From Pandoraea sp. PE-S2T-3 (GTDB taxonomy: Bacteria > Pseudomonadota > Gammaproteobacteria > Burkholderiales > Burkholderiaceae), in assembly GCF_002179965.1 (NCBI RefSeq), contig NZ_NGUQ01000033.1:124001-188000 (forward strand): a stretch of DNA of 64,000 bases, in the 5' to 3' direction. The notes under the pieces are model-generated. The model was not told where the DNA came from. It did no database searches and saw nothing but the letters and a program-made list of their open reading frames with translations. Below, piece by piece: positions 1 to 9,624 of the stretch. Every line of letters starts with the position of its first letter. Position 1 is the first letter of the stretch. A program made the translations under genes and the position numbers.

Positions 1-76
1 GCTTGGCCCGAAAGGCATCGCCAATGGTCATGTCATGACCGGCGACGACTTTCGAGATACGTGCGAACGGGTTCAT
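1..76 (-). CDS. partial hypothetical protein, N-terminal 25 residues only
   Basis: Reading leftward from an ATG at 74-76, the frame MNPFARISKVVAGHDM... stays open to the window edge, so only about 25 codons are visible. It starts 6 bases after the stop of the isochorismatase-family gene, which suggests one transcript. I do not recognise the family from this fragment. The tight spacing is the main support; the rest of the gene lies outside the window. Confidence 0.55.
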   Translation of the reverse strand, partial: MNPFARISKVVAGHDMTIGDAFRAK

Positions 77-82
77 ATCGGC

Positions 83-829
83 TTACTTGCTCAGCGCGCT
101 CTTGTACTGCCACACGAGGTTGGCAAACGGCATATCCAGATCGGCATAGACCTGCGCGGCCTTGGGATCGTCGTTGCCGTGCAGCATTTCCACGCCAGCG
201 GTGGCGTAGTCGGTGACGGGAATGCCCGCGCCAGCCAGTCGTTGCAGGCCGACCGTGCGCTTCGCATCGGTGAACGTGCCCGAGGCATCCAGCACGACAC
301 GCGGATCGTAGCCCGCCGCCTTGAGCGACAGTGCCGGGAACGTGGCACAGACTTCCAGCGACACACCCGCAATCAGCACCTGCTTGCGGCCGGTCTTCTC
401 GATAGCGGCACGCACGTTGGGATCGTCCCACGCGTTGATCGACGTCCGGGCAATCACCGGCACGCCCGGCAACGCGGCGGTCAGTTCAGGGATGGTCGGG
501 CCCCACATGCCGTCGGGCACGGTGGCCGTCATGATGACCGGGATACCGAGCGTCTTCGCGGCCTTGGCCAGCGCCACGACGTTGTGCTTGAGCTGGCCGA
601 CGTCCATGTCACGCACACCGGTGAACAAGCCGATCTGATGATCGACCAGCACCAGCACGGTGTTATCACGCGAGAGCAGCGAGTACGGCGCGCCTGAGGG
701 GGCTACCGCGTTAGCGGCGCTGGTGGCATTGGCGACAGGGGCCGCGTTAGCGGTATTCGCCGTCACTGCGGAAGTGGTGGCAACGGCAACGGCGAGCGCA
801 GCGGCTTTCAGGAGAGGATTGGTTTTCAT
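83..829 (-). CDS. exported isochorismatase-family (YcaC-like) cysteine hydrolase
   Basis: This 248-residue protein has an N-terminal signal peptide (residues 1 to about 30, Lys-rich start, Ala-rich core ending ANAAP) followed by an isochorismatase-fold domain. The catalytic Asp is visible in LVLVDHQIGLF, the YcaC-type loop in SINAWDD, and the nucleophilic Cys in SLEVCATF. YcaC proteins are usually cytoplasmic hydrolases of unknown substrate, so the signal peptide is unusual and implies a periplasmic site. The frame extends upstream to 979, but the start at 829 is chosen because it begins the signal peptide exactly. The gene is divergent from a LysR gene, the likely regulator. Confidence 0.85.
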   Translation of the reverse strand: MKTNPLLKAAALAVAVATTSAVTANTANAAPVANATSAANAVAPSGAPYSLLSRDNTVLVLVDHQIGLFTGVRDMDVGQLKHNVVALAKAAKTLGIPVIMTATVPDGMWGPTIPELTAALPGVPVIARTSINAWDDPNVRAAIEKTGRKQVLIAGVSLEVCATFPALSLKAAGYDPRVVLDASGTFTDAKRTVGLQRLAGAGIPVTDYATAGVEMLHGNDDPKAAQVYADLDMPFANLVWQYKSALSK

Positions 830-937
830 GGTCTTTGGGGAAACGTAGGCATCTGGATCTGGAAAAGGCCCGGCACGTCTGCACCTGTGCGCCGCTGCCT
901 GACTGTCCGGTGCCCATCGGCGCCGGTTGAAATGAAT

Positions 938-992
938 CATATTTATGCAACGACAATAGATAAATATGTCATTTGACAACCCATCGTTGCAT
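938..992. promoter_or_regulatory. nested inverted repeats in divergent LysR/hydrolase intergenic region
   Basis: Two inverted repeats are visible in this AT-rich stretch. CATATTTAT (938-946) pairs with ATAAATATG (960-968), and ATGCAACG (945-952) pairs with CGTTGCAT (985-992). Their position between a LysR gene and its divergent neighbour is where LysR-type operators usually sit. Assignment to the adjacent regulator is inference. Confidence 0.45.
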
Positions 993-1036
993 GCATTGAA
1001 CGATGAACATTACCCACGCCTACCTGCGGATGCCCG

Positions 1037-1954
1037 ATGAATCCCGTTTCTGTCGATTTGAATGACCTCTATCTGTTTGCGCAGGTCGTTGAGCAGCATG
1101 GATTTACGGCGGCGGGAGACCGGCTCGGCATCAGCAAGTCGCGAATTTCCCGCCGCATTACCGATCTGGAAGCCAACCTTGGTGTACGGCTGCTCCATCG
1201 CACCTCCCGGCGGCTGAGTCTGACCGACGCCGGGCAGGACCTCTACGAACACTGCAAGGCCATGATCGCGGAGGCCCGCGCGGGTGAGGATGCGGTTCGG
1301 CAGCGCACCGTAGAGCCGTCAGGGCTCGTGCGCGTCAGCATGCCGGTCGTCGTGACCGACATCGTGCTCGCCAAGCTGCTGCCCCGCTTCATGCAGCAGT
1401 ACCCCAAGGTCAGGCTGGCCGTGCAGGCCAGTAACCGGCAGGTGGATCTCATCGAAGAAAACGTCGATGTCGTCGTGCGGGGGATGGCGGTAGAAGTGGA
1501 GTCATCGAGTCTGGTGCAGGCCCCGTTGTGCACGGTGCACTGGGGGCTGGTCGCGAGCCCCGCCTATCTGGCGCGTCACCCGGCGATCGATCGTCCGGAC
1601 GCGCTGCCGCACGGCGACCTGATGGTCTACGCGTCGATCAACGAGCCGGTCACATCTTTGCGACTGATCGGCTCGGACGGCACCGTCACCACGCCGATCG
1701 CTCACACGCGGCTGCAAAGCGACAACATTGCCGCGCTGAAGGAAGCCGCTTTGGCCGGCATGGGCATCGCCAGCATGCCGTTGTATGCGTGTGCCAACGA
1801 AATGGACGCGGGTCTGTTGCAGGGGGTGTTGCCGGAATGGCGCTCGCGGGAAGGCCGCCTCGCCATCCTGTTCCCCACGCGGCGAGGCATGATGCCCGCC
1901 GTGCGTGCGCTGGTCGATTTTCTGAAAGAGGCGCTGCCGCCGCTACTGCGGTAA
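1037..1954 (+). CDS. LysR-family transcriptional regulator
   Basis: The 305-residue protein has the LysR layout: an N-terminal winged helix-turn-helix (residues about 7-66, with FTAAGDRLGISKSRISRRI) followed by an effector-binding domain of the periplasmic-binding fold. The helix-turn-helix matches the subgroup that carries SKSxxSRxI in the recognition helix (CrgA/AaeR-like). It is divergent from the exported isochorismatase-family gene with about 207 bases between starts, the usual arrangement for a LysR protein controlling its neighbour and itself. The ligand cannot be read from sequence. Confidence 0.88.
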   Translation: MNPVSVDLNDLYLFAQVVEQHGFTAAGDRLGISKSRISRRITDLEANLGVRLLHRTSRRLSLTDAGQDLYEHCKAMIAEARAGEDAVRQRTVEPSGLVRVSMPVVVTDIVLAKLLPRFMQQYPKVRLAVQASNRQVDLIEENVDVVVRGMAVEVESSSLVQAPLCTVHWGLVASPAYLARHPAIDRPDALPHGDLMVYASINEPVTSLRLIGSDGTVTTPIAHTRLQSDNIAALKEAALAGMGIASMPLYACANEMDAGLLQGVLPEWRSREGRLAILFPTRRGMMPAVRALVDFLKEALPPLLR

Positions 1955-1986
1955 GGCATAAGCGGCAGGAAGCAGCGCCCGTGCGA

Positions 1987-3684
1987 TCACGTCGCCGTAT
2001 TGGCCGCTTCCCCCGCCAATGCCTGATCGACGAGTGCCTGCGCTTCACTCAGCAATTGCTGCAAGTGGCTGTCGCCCAGAAAGCTCTCTGCATAGATCTT
2101 GTAGATGCTCTCGGTGCCCGAAGGACGCGCCGCGAACCAGCCATGATCGGTGATCACTTTCAGCCCGCCGATCGGCGCATCGTTGCCGGGGGCGCGCGTG
2201 AGGATCGCGTTGATAGGCTCGCCTGCCAGCCGTGTCGAATGGATCTGCCCGGGCGACAACGCCGCGAGGCGGGCTTTCTGCGTCGGCGTGGCGCTTGCCT
2301 CGCGACGCGCTTCGACCGGAGCACCGAGCGTTTCGGTGAGCTTCACGTAAAGCTCACCGGGGTCGCGCCCGGTGCGGGCCGTCATCTCACCGGCCAGTAA
2401 CGCCGGAATCAAGCCATCCTTGTCGGTGGTCCAAACGGTGCCGTCCCGGCGCAGAAAACTCGCCCCTGCACTCTCCTCGCCTGCGACTGCCAGCGAGCCG
2501 TCGAGAAGCCCGGGTGCGAACCACTTGAATCCGACCGGGACTTCGTAAAGCCGCCGCCCGAGCTTCGCCGCCAGACGATCGATCAACTGGCTGCCGACGA
2601 CCGTCTTGCCGATTGCCGCGCTGGCCGGCCAGTCCGGGCGCTCGGCGAACAGGTACTGAACCAGCACCGAGAAATAATGGTTGGGCGGCAGCAGACCGAC
2701 GCTCGGCGCCACAATGCCGTGGCGGTCGTGATCGGTATCGCACGCGAACGCCACGTCGAATTTGTCCTTCTGCGCGATGAGGCGCTGCATCGCGTAATGC
2801 GACGACGGGTCCATTCGAATCTGCCCGTCCCAATCGGCCGGCATGAAGCGGAACGTCGGGTCGACCGTCTGGCGCGTGACCGAGAGATTCAGGTCGTAAC
2901 GATCGGCGATGGCCTGCCAGTAATGCACCCCCGCACCGCCCATCGGATCGACACCCATGTGAATGCCGCTATCGCGCAGCAACGTCATGTCGACGACGTG
3001 ACGCAAATCGTCGACATAGCTATTCACGAAATCGTAGCCGTGTGTCGTTGACGCGCGCATCGCCTTGTCGAAACTGACGCGAGGCAGCGTGCGCAGCCCG
3101 TCGCGCAGCAGATCGTTGGCTTGCGACTCGATCCAGCCGGTGATTTCGGACGACGCCGGGCCGCCATTCGGCGGGTTGTACTTGATGCCGCCGTTATCAG
3201 GCGGATTGTGCGACGGCGTGATGACCACGCCATCGGCAAAGCCGGCCGTGCGCCCGACGTTATGCGTCAGGATCGCGTGAGAGACAGCGGGCGTCGGCGT
3301 GTATTCGCCGCCAGCGGCCACCATGACCTCGACGCCGTTGCCGGCGAACACTTCCATCGCACTGGCGAACGCGGGTTCCGACAGCGCATGGGTATCAATA
3401 CCGAGGAACAACGGCCCGTCGATGCCGTGCGCGCTGCGATAGCGGCAGATCGCCTGACACACGGCGAGCACATGGGTTTCGTTGAAGGTCGCGAGCGACG
3501 ACACGCCGCGATGGCCCGACGTGCCGAACGCCACGCGCTGCGCGGCCACTTCCGGGTCTGGGATTCGCACGTAGTACGCCGTGACCAGCCGGGCGATATT
3601 GACGAGATGGTCCGGCGACAACGTCTTGCCGGCGAACGGACTGTCCGGCGGACTCGTCTGCGTCGGCATTAACACATCATTCAT
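1987..3684 (-). CDS. pgm: alpha-D-glucose-specific phosphoglucomutase
   Basis: Phosphoglucomutase interconverts glucose 6-phosphate and glucose 1-phosphate in the cytoplasm, supplying the precursor of UDP-glucose. The 565-residue length fits the bacterial alpha-PGM family. Visible motifs are TSGHRG near residue 55, the phosphoserine loop ITPSHNPPDNGG with Ser158, the metal-binding loop DTDHDRHG, and the sugar-binding loop GEESAGASF. Its ATG overlaps the transketolase stop as ATGA, so the two are translationally coupled. It is the last gene of the pgi-gnd-HAD-tkt-pgm operon. Its product glucose 1-phosphate feeds the pathway used by the divergent glucan synthase. Confidence 0.95.
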   Translation of the reverse strand: MNDVLMPTQTSPPDSPFAGKTLSPDHLVNIARLVTAYYVRIPDPEVAAQRVAFGTSGHRGVSSLATFNETHVLAVCQAICRYRSAHGIDGPLFLGIDTHALSEPAFASAMEVFAGNGVEVMVAAGGEYTPTPAVSHAILTHNVGRTAGFADGVVITPSHNPPDNGGIKYNPPNGGPASSEITGWIESQANDLLRDGLRTLPRVSFDKAMRASTTHGYDFVNSYVDDLRHVVDMTLLRDSGIHMGVDPMGGAGVHYWQAIADRYDLNLSVTRQTVDPTFRFMPADWDGQIRMDPSSHYAMQRLIAQKDKFDVAFACDTDHDRHGIVAPSVGLLPPNHYFSVLVQYLFAERPDWPASAAIGKTVVGSQLIDRLAAKLGRRLYEVPVGFKWFAPGLLDGSLAVAGEESAGASFLRRDGTVWTTDKDGLIPALLAGEMTARTGRDPGELYVKLTETLGAPVEARREASATPTQKARLAALSPGQIHSTRLAGEPINAILTRAPGNDAPIGGLKVITDHGWFAARPSGTESIYKIYAESFLGDSHLQQLLSEAQALVDQALAGEAANTAT

Positions 3685-5843
3685 GGTGTTTTTCCTGAGA
3701 TATTGGCGGGCAAGCGAGGCTTGACGCCATGGTTCATGATCTGCGCCTTGGCGGCGGCGACGACGTGGGTGACATCGAAGCCGAAATGGCGCGCGAGCGC
3801 TTCACGCGGCGCCGACATGCCGAAAGTGTGCAGCCCCAGAATGGCGCCGTCGATTCCGGTGTAGCGCTCCCATCCGAACGCGGACGCTTCTTCGACGGCC
3901 ACGCGTGCTGCGAGCCCTGGCGGCAGCACGCTATCGTGATACGCCTGCGACTGGCTTTCGAACACCTCCCACGACGGCATGCTGACCACACGCGCCAGAA
4001 TGCCTTCACGCCGGAGTTCGTCGTAGGCAGCCACGCATAATGCCACTTCGCTGCCCGAGGCCAGCAGCAATACGTCAGGCGTCGCGTCTTCCAGACCGGC
4101 GTCAACGCAGGCGTCGATCAACACATAGGCGCCGCGCGAGACCCCGCTGGCGCTGGCGTAGCGGGTGCGGTCCAGCACGGGCAACGGCTGGCGCGTCAGG
4201 GCCAGACAGACCGGCGTGTGCCGTAGCGTCATGATGAATCGCCACGCTTCGACCACTTCGCCGGCATCGGCCGGGCGCATGACGATCATGCCCGGCATCG
4301 CGCGTAGTGACGCCAACTGCTCTACTGGCTGATGCGTCGGTCCGTCCTCTCCGAGACTGATGGAGTCGTGCGTCCAGATGGTGATGAGCGGCAATTCCAT
4401 CATGGCGCCCAGCCGCAACGCGGCCCGGCAGTAATCGGTGAAGATGAGAAAGCTGGATACGAACGGGCGCAGCAACGACAGACTCATGCCATTGGCAATG
4501 GCGCACATGGCGTGCTCGCGCACGCCGAAATGAAAATTCCTGCCGGCATATGTGCCGCCGTCATCCGGCGCAGGCGGCTGAAAATCGCCGGCACCGTCGA
4601 AGGTCAGCCGAGTGAGCGTCGAGGGCGACAGATCGGCCGCGCCGCCGATCAGCCACGGCACACGTGCGGCAATGGCATTGAGCACCTGCCCCGATACGGC
4701 ACGCGTGGCGATGTCGGGCGCCGGCGCATCGAAAGTGGGTAGCGACGCGTCCCAGTCATCGGGCAACTTGCGGGCGCTCATTGTCGCCAGCGCGTCAGCC
4801 AGATCGGGATACTGGGCACGGTAGGCCGCGGACTGTGCGGCCCATGCGGCGTACGCCTCGGCGCCACGGCGACCGAAGTTGTCGCGCAAGTGTTCAGCGA
4901 CCCCATCCGGTATGTCGAACTGCTTATCCGGATCCATCCCGTAGAACTGTTTGGCCAGCCGGACTTCGGCCTCGCCCAGCGGCTCACCATGTGCTTCGCG
5001 CGTGTCTTGCCGGTGCGGTGCGCCGTAGCCGATATGGCTTTGCACGACGATGAGGGTTGGCGCGTCGTCCGTATCGAGAAAACGTTGATACGCCGCGCTC
5101 AACTGCACGAGGTCGTTCGCGTCGCTCACTTGTTCCACACGCCAGCCGTAGGCGATAAACCTTGCCGCGACATCTTCAGTGAATGCCAGTCGCGTCGAGC
5201 CTTCGATGGTGATGTGGTTGTCGTCGTAGATCCAGCATAAGTTGGCCAGCTTCAGGTGCCCCGCCAGCGATGCCGCTTCCGCGCCCAGCCCCTCCATCAT
5301 GTCGCCATCGCCACAAAGCGCGTAGACGTTATGGTCGAACAACGCAAACCCGGGGCGATCGTAGGTGGCACTGAGCCACCGCTGCGAGATCGCCATGCCG
5401 ACACTGGTGGCAATGCCCTGCCCCAGCGGCCCGGTGGTGGTTTCCACGCCGGTCGTCCAACCGTACTCGGGGTGCCCGGTGCAATGGCTGCCCGCCTGAC
5501 GGAATGTCTTCAGGTCCTGCATCGTGATGGCCAGACCCTCGTACGTTTGCGGTGTCGGCGCGTCGGGGTCTTCCCCCTGCACGCCGCAAAGGTGCAGCAG
5601 ACTGTAGAGCAACGCACAGGCGTGACCGTTGGAGAGTACGAAGCGGTCTCGATTGGGCCAGTGGGGATGTTCAGGGTCGTAGCGCAGAAATCGTTGCCAC
5701 AGGCAGTAGAGCGTCGGGGCCGCATCCATGGGCGTGCCCGGATGCCCCGACTGCGCCTTTTGCACCGCATCGATCGAAAGCGTGCGCAGCGTGTTGATGC
5801 ACAACAGGTCGGGATCTTGTTGTTGTATGACTGACGGCTCCAT
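3681..5843 (-). CDS. tkt: transketolase
   Basis: Transketolase moves two-carbon ketol units between sugar phosphates in the non-oxidative pentose phosphate pathway, using thiamine diphosphate. The 720-residue protein shows the substrate and cofactor loop SGHPGTPMDAAP near the N-terminus, the ThDP/metal motif GDGDMMEGLGAEAAS, and the pyrimidine-domain motif FHFGVREHAM. The frame is open upstream to 5993, but residue 1 is set at 5843 because MEPSV starts where family homology begins and a GGGGTGA Shine-Dalgarno precedes it. It is slightly longer than the usual 660-690 residues. It overlaps pgm by four bases. Confidence 0.94.
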   Translation of the reverse strand: MEPSVIQQQDPDLLCINTLRTLSIDAVQKAQSGHPGTPMDAAPTLYCLWQRFLRYDPEHPHWPNRDRFVLSNGHACALLYSLLHLCGVQGEDPDAPTPQTYEGLAITMQDLKTFRQAGSHCTGHPEYGWTTGVETTTGPLGQGIATSVGMAISQRWLSATYDRPGFALFDHNVYALCGDGDMMEGLGAEAASLAGHLKLANLCWIYDDNHITIEGSTRLAFTEDVAARFIAYGWRVEQVSDANDLVQLSAAYQRFLDTDDAPTLIVVQSHIGYGAPHRQDTREAHGEPLGEAEVRLAKQFYGMDPDKQFDIPDGVAEHLRDNFGRRGAEAYAAWAAQSAAYRAQYPDLADALATMSARKLPDDWDASLPTFDAPAPDIATRAVSGQVLNAIAARVPWLIGGAADLSPSTLTRLTFDGAGDFQPPAPDDGGTYAGRNFHFGVREHAMCAIANGMSLSLLRPFVSSFLIFTDYCRAALRLGAMMELPLITIWTHDSISLGEDGPTHQPVEQLASLRAMPGMIVMRPADAGEVVEAWRFIMTLRHTPVCLALTRQPLPVLDRTRYASASGVSRGAYVLIDACVDAGLEDATPDVLLLASGSEVALCVAAYDELRREGILARVVSMPSWEVFESQSQAYHDSVLPPGLAARVAVEEASAFGWERYTGIDGAILGLHTFGMSAPREALARHFGFDVTHVVAAAKAQIMNHGVKPRLPANISGKTP

Positions 5844-5868
5844 CGAATCACCCCGCAAAGGAAATCGA

Positions 5869-6573
5869 CTAGCGTGAGCGTGCGGCCACCGGCGCGGTGC
5901 TGACGTGTAGCGCAGAGAAGTCCTCTGCCAGCAGGTCACCGATGCGCTCGATGGTGATGTCCGGCGGGTCGTAGCGGGCGAGCGCCTCTGCATCGAGCGC
6001 GTAGTGCCCCTGACGCGGGAACACCGTCGTCAGCCGATCGCCCCAGACACCCTTCATGATCGACAACAACCGCAACTTGTCGTCCACCATGACATAGCGC
6101 CGCGCCGGGAAGTCTTTCTCGATGGCGTCGAGCATCAGTTCCTTGTGCACATAAATGCGCACCCGCCCTTCGACGGCATCCCAGAAGCCGGCACGCGCGA
6201 TCTTGCGCGGCTGAAAGACAGCGTCACCATCCGACACGATGACGGTCGGCCCCCAACGTTGCAGATGCGCGATGACCGCCAGTGCGCTCGGATACCGGAG
6301 CGTCTCGAAGGGATAGTCCAGCAGGAACGCCGACATCGACAGCATGCGCGGGTCGTTGATGTCTTCGAGTCGAAAACACTGAAGCGCGCCAAGGTAGTCG
6401 ACGTAGCCGATCTGCAAGCGCAGCGATTCGAGAATCGAGAAATAGCGCGCGCACATCGCATCGTCAAACGACTCGGTCAGGCGCGTTTTCAGGTCGGCCA
6501 GAAAGCGATCGTTGTCCAGCAGGGTGTTATCGACGTCAAGCAGAAAAACGACGTCATGTGGCGCGCTCATCAT
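5869..6573 (-). CDS. HAD-superfamily hydrolase in sugar-phosphate operon
   Basis: The 234-residue protein opens with a HAD motif I (LLDVDNTLLDND, nucleophile Asp near residue 13), has a motif II serine in VIVSDGD, and a motif III/IV region ending VMVDDKLR. HAD enzymes are mostly phosphatases acting on phosphorylated metabolites. Lying between gnd and tkt, it probably acts on a sugar phosphate or removes a toxic side product, but the substrate is inference. The start has a GAGGAATCGC Shine-Dalgarno and tandem ATG codons (6573 and 6570). It is 25 bases upstream of tkt. Confidence 0.85.
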   Translation of the reverse strand: MMSAPHDVVFLLDVDNTLLDNDRFLADLKTRLTESFDDAMCARYFSILESLRLQIGYVDYLGALQCFRLEDINDPRMLSMSAFLLDYPFETLRYPSALAVIAHLQRWGPTVIVSDGDAVFQPRKIARAGFWDAVEGRVRIYVHKELMLDAIEKDFPARRYVMVDDKLRLLSIMKGVWGDRLTTVFPRQGHYALDAEALARYDPPDITIERIGDLLAEDFSALHVSTAPVAARSR

Positions 6574-6594
6574 GCGATTCCTCGATTGGCCCTT

Positions 6595-7674
6595 TCAGGC
6601 GCCTTTTGCCGGCGGCGACGATGGTGAAGGCGTCGCAGCGGCCGCTTCCGCATGGCCGCCAAACTCCTGCCGCATGGCCGACAGCACTTGGTTCGCAAAA
6701 CCGGCCTGCCCCCGCGAACTGAAGCGCGAGAACAGGGCTGCACTGAGCACCGGTGCCGGTACGGCTTCGTCGATGGCGGCTTCCAGCGTCCAGCGGCCTT
6801 CGCCCGAATCCGAGACGTGTCCGGTGAACTGGTCCAGTGCAGGGTCTTTGCGCAACGCGTTGGCAATCCGGTCGAGCAGCCACGAGTCGATCACACTGCC
6901 GTGCCGCCACACTTCGGCAATCTCGGGCAGCGCAAAGTCGTACTGGTAGTACTCGGGATTTCGCAGCGGCGTCGTCTCGGCACCGACCTCGTGCGTGTGC
7001 TTGCCGATGCCCGCCTGCTTGAGGATGTTCAGGCCCTCGGCGATGGCGGCCATCATGCCGTACTCGATACCGTTGTGGACCATCTTCACGAAATGCCCCG
7101 CACCATGCAGGCCGCAATAGAGATAGCCGTATTCGGCCGTGGCGCTATCGTCGTCCCGCGCGTGTCCATTGGGCGGCGGCGTGACATTTGCCGCGCCCGG
7201 GCCGCCGTTTCCGCCCGGCGCAAGGGCACGAAAGATCGGCGTCAGGTAGGTCACGATGTCGTGTTCGCCACCGATCATCAGACAGTAGCCGCGCGTCAGA
7301 CCGGCGATACCGCCGCTGGTGCCGACGTCGACAAAGTGAACGTTCTTTTCGGCGAGTTCGGCGCCGCGCCGAATCCCGTCGCGAAAGCTGGAGTTGCCGC
7401 CATCGATGACGATGTCGCCCGGCGAGAGCATCGGCGTCAGTTCTGCAAGCGTCGCTTCGACGGCGCCCGCCGGCACCATCAACCAGAGAATGCGAGGCGC
7501 TTTCAACGTCGACATCATCGCGTCGAGCGAGTCTGCGCCGGTGGCACCCTCGGCTTGCAATGCCGCCACCGCCGCGGGGCGCACATCATGAACTACACAT
7601 TGATGACCGTGGCGTGTCAAACGACGCACAAGGTCTGCGCCCATACGCCCCAATCCAATCATGCCGACTTGCAT
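6595..7674 (-). CDS. gnd: 6-phosphogluconate dehydrogenase (decarboxylating), short type
   Basis: This enzyme oxidatively decarboxylates 6-phosphogluconate to ribulose 5-phosphate. The 359-residue protein belongs to the shorter class of the family rather than the 470-residue enteric type. Visible are the Rossmann loop MIGLGRMGADLVRRL at the N-terminus, the substrate motif DGGNSSFRDGIRR, and the catalytic-lysine segment GHFVKMVHNGIEYGMM. The start at 7674 is preferred over the open frame to 7698 because an AGGAGG Shine-Dalgarno lies just upstream and the Rossmann strand then begins at residue 2. It follows pgi by 69 bases in the same operon. No zwf or pgl is present in the window. Confidence 0.93.
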   Translation of the reverse strand: MQVGMIGLGRMGADLVRRLTRHGHQCVVHDVRPAAVAALQAEGATGADSLDAMMSTLKAPRILWLMVPAGAVEATLAELTPMLSPGDIVIDGGNSSFRDGIRRGAELAEKNVHFVDVGTSGGIAGLTRGYCLMIGGEHDIVTYLTPIFRALAPGGNGGPGAANVTPPPNGHARDDDSATAEYGYLYCGLHGAGHFVKMVHNGIEYGMMAAIAEGLNILKQAGIGKHTHEVGAETTPLRNPEYYQYDFALPEIAEVWRHGSVIDSWLLDRIANALRKDPALDQFTGHVSDSGEGRWTLEAAIDEAVPAPVLSAALFSRFSSRGQAGFANQVLSAMRQEFGGHAEAAAATPSPSSPPAKGA

Positions 7675-7743
7675 AGCGTTCCTCCTGTCGTTGATCAAGC
7701 GAGTGAAGATGCCGAGTGCTGCAATGATGACGTTGGTATTCGG

Positions 7744-9423
7744 CTAACCAGCGTGGCCTTCGCGGCGTTCGCGGCGTTCGCGGCAATATCGAATCAGTGC
7801 GCGGCTGGAACTGTCGAGCGCGGGTGCCACCGAGCCGTTGAGCGCTGCCAGCGTGCGCTCGGCCAACGATTTTCCTAACTCTACGCCCCATTGGTCGAAA
7901 GCGTCGATATGCCAGATTGTGCTCTGGGTGAACACACTGTGTTCATAGAGCGCCACCAGCGCACCCAGTGTGGCGGGATCGAGCACATCGGCCAGCAGGG
8001 TATTGGTTGGCCGGTTCCCTTCGAACACGCGATGCGGCACCAGCCAGTCCGGCACGCCCTCGGCCCACACCTCGTCGTTGGTCTTGCCGAACGCCAGCGC
8101 TTCGGTCTGCGCGAACAGATTCGCCAGCAGCAGTTCCTGATGATTGCCGATCGGATGCGTGGCCCGGCAAAATCCGATGAAATCGCACGGCACCATGCGT
8201 GTGCCCTGATGCAGCAGCTGATGGAACGAATGTTGGCCGTTGGTCCCCGGTTCGCCCCAGTAGATCGGGCCGGTCTGGTAATCGACGGGCGCACCGTCGA
8301 GCGTCACGTGCTTGCCGTTGCTCTCCATGGTCAGTTGCTGCAAGTACGCCGGAAAGCGCTGCATGTCGTGCGCATAGGGCAGCACAGCAGCGGTTTGTGC
8401 GTCAAAGAAGTTGTTGTACCAGACGGACAACAACCCCATGAGCACGGGCAGGTTTTGCGACAGCGGCGCCGTGCGGAAGTGTTGATCCATGGCGTGAAAG
8501 CCACCGAGCATCGACCGGAAATTCTCAGGCCCCACCGCGAGCATGGTCGACAAGCCGATGGCCGAGTCCATCGAGTACCGGCCGCCGTCCCAGTCCCACA
8601 GCCCGAACAACTGCCGGGCGTCGATGCCGAACTTCGCGGCGGCTTCGACATTGGTCGACACCGCGACAAAATGCCGGGCCACCGCGCGCTCGTCGCCCAG
8701 CGAGCGCACGATCCATTCGCGCGCAGTGGCCGCGTTGGTCAGTGTTTCCTTCGTGCGAAAGGTCTTCGAGCAAACGATAAAGAGCGTTTCGGCGGCATCG
8801 AGATCCTGCGTGGCTTCGAGAAAGTCGCTGCCATCCACGTTCGAGATGAAGCGGAACACCATCTCCGGCGACGCGTATTGCCGCAGTGCGTGATAGGCCA
8901 TTACCGGGCCGAGATCCGACCCACCGATCCCGATATTCACAACGTTACGTATGCGTTTCCCTGAGTAGCCGCGCCATTCACCGCGATGCACGGCCGAGGT
9001 GAACGCGCTCATCCGGTCGAGCACTGCGTGCACGTCTGCCACGACATCACGGCCATCGAGCAGGATCGCCTGCGTGCGCGGTGCGCGCAAGGCGATATGC
9101 AGCGCCGCACGGTCCTCGCTGACGTTGATTTTCTGCCCGGTGAACATCGCTTCGATTTGCCGGGGCACCCCGCAGGCGTTTGCGAGCGAGACGAGCAGCT
9201 CGATCGTCTCGGCGGTGATCAGGTTCTTGGAATAGTCGAGGTACAACCCGCAGGCTTGCAGCGAAAAACGCTCCCCTCGGGTGGCATCGGCCGAGAACAG
9301 TTGGCGCAAATGCACCCGCCGCATTCGCTCGACGTGTTGCGTCAGGGCATGCCACGCAGGTAACTCGGTCAGCTTTGCCTTCAACTCGGGGCGTCCGGTG
9401 TTGGTATAGGTGTCTTCGCTCAT
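7744..9423 (-). CDS. pgi: glucose-6-phosphate isomerase
   Basis: Pgi interconverts glucose 6-phosphate and fructose 6-phosphate. The 559-residue protein has the phosphate-binding motif [17 protein letters not shown], the second signature [14 protein letters not shown], and the C-terminal catalytic segment with [19 protein letters not shown]. Length is typical of the long proteobacterial type. The ATG at 9423 is chosen over an in-frame GTG at 9441. It is the first gene of the minus-strand operon and is divergent from the glucan synthase gene across about 260 bases. Together with pgm it partitions glucose 6-phosphate between catabolism and glucan synthesis. Confidence 0.95.
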   Translation of the reverse strand: MSEDTYTNTGRPELKAKLTELPAWHALTQHVERMRRVHLRQLFSADATRGERFSLQACGLYLDYSKNLITAETIELLVSLANACGVPRQIEAMFTGQKINVSEDRAALHIALRAPRTQAILLDGRDVVADVHAVLDRMSAFTSAVHRGEWRGYSGKRIRNVVNIGIGGSDLGPVMAYHALRQYASPEMVFRFISNVDGSDFLEATQDLDAAETLFIVCSKTFRTKETLTNAATAREWIVRSLGDERAVARHFVAVSTNVEAAAKFGIDARQLFGLWDWDGGRYSMDSAIGLSTMLAVGPENFRSMLGGFHAMDQHFRTAPLSQNLPVLMGLLSVWYNNFFDAQTAAVLPYAHDMQRFPAYLQQLTMESNGKHVTLDGAPVDYQTGPIYWGEPGTNGQHSFHQLLHQGTRMVPCDFIGFCRATHPIGNHQELLLANLFAQTEALAFGKTNDEVWAEGVPDWLVPHRVFEGNRPTNTLLADVLDPATLGALVALYEHSVFTQSTIWHIDAFDQWGVELGKSLAERTLAALNGSVAPALDSSSRALIRYCRERRERREGHAG

Positions 9424-9580
9424 GAAGTTTTGCGTTCTCACTGCGTTGAAGTTTCGGACTGCGTCGTTGGGTTCACGCGCGCCCCCACGGGCGATAACGA
9501 ACGGGAAGACGCCTGCATCGAGCCTCTCCGATTCGACACGCGTCGTCGGTCCGCTGGCGTACGCACATCGCCATGAGGCC

Positions 9581-9604
9581 TGTCCGTCCGCTAGCGGACG
9601 GACA
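9581..9604. promoter_or_regulatory. perfect 24-bp palindrome between pgi and glucan synthase gene
   Basis: The half-site TGTCCGTCCGCT is followed immediately by its exact reverse complement, giving a perfect 24-bp palindrome with no loop. It lies about 80 bases before the glucan synthase start and 158 bases before the pgi start, so it could be an operator serving both directions. A cruciform or a simple hairpin without a T-run is also possible. No regulator gene is adjacent. Confidence 0.55.
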
Positions 9605-9624
9605 TCCCGGCGAAGCCAGCGGAT

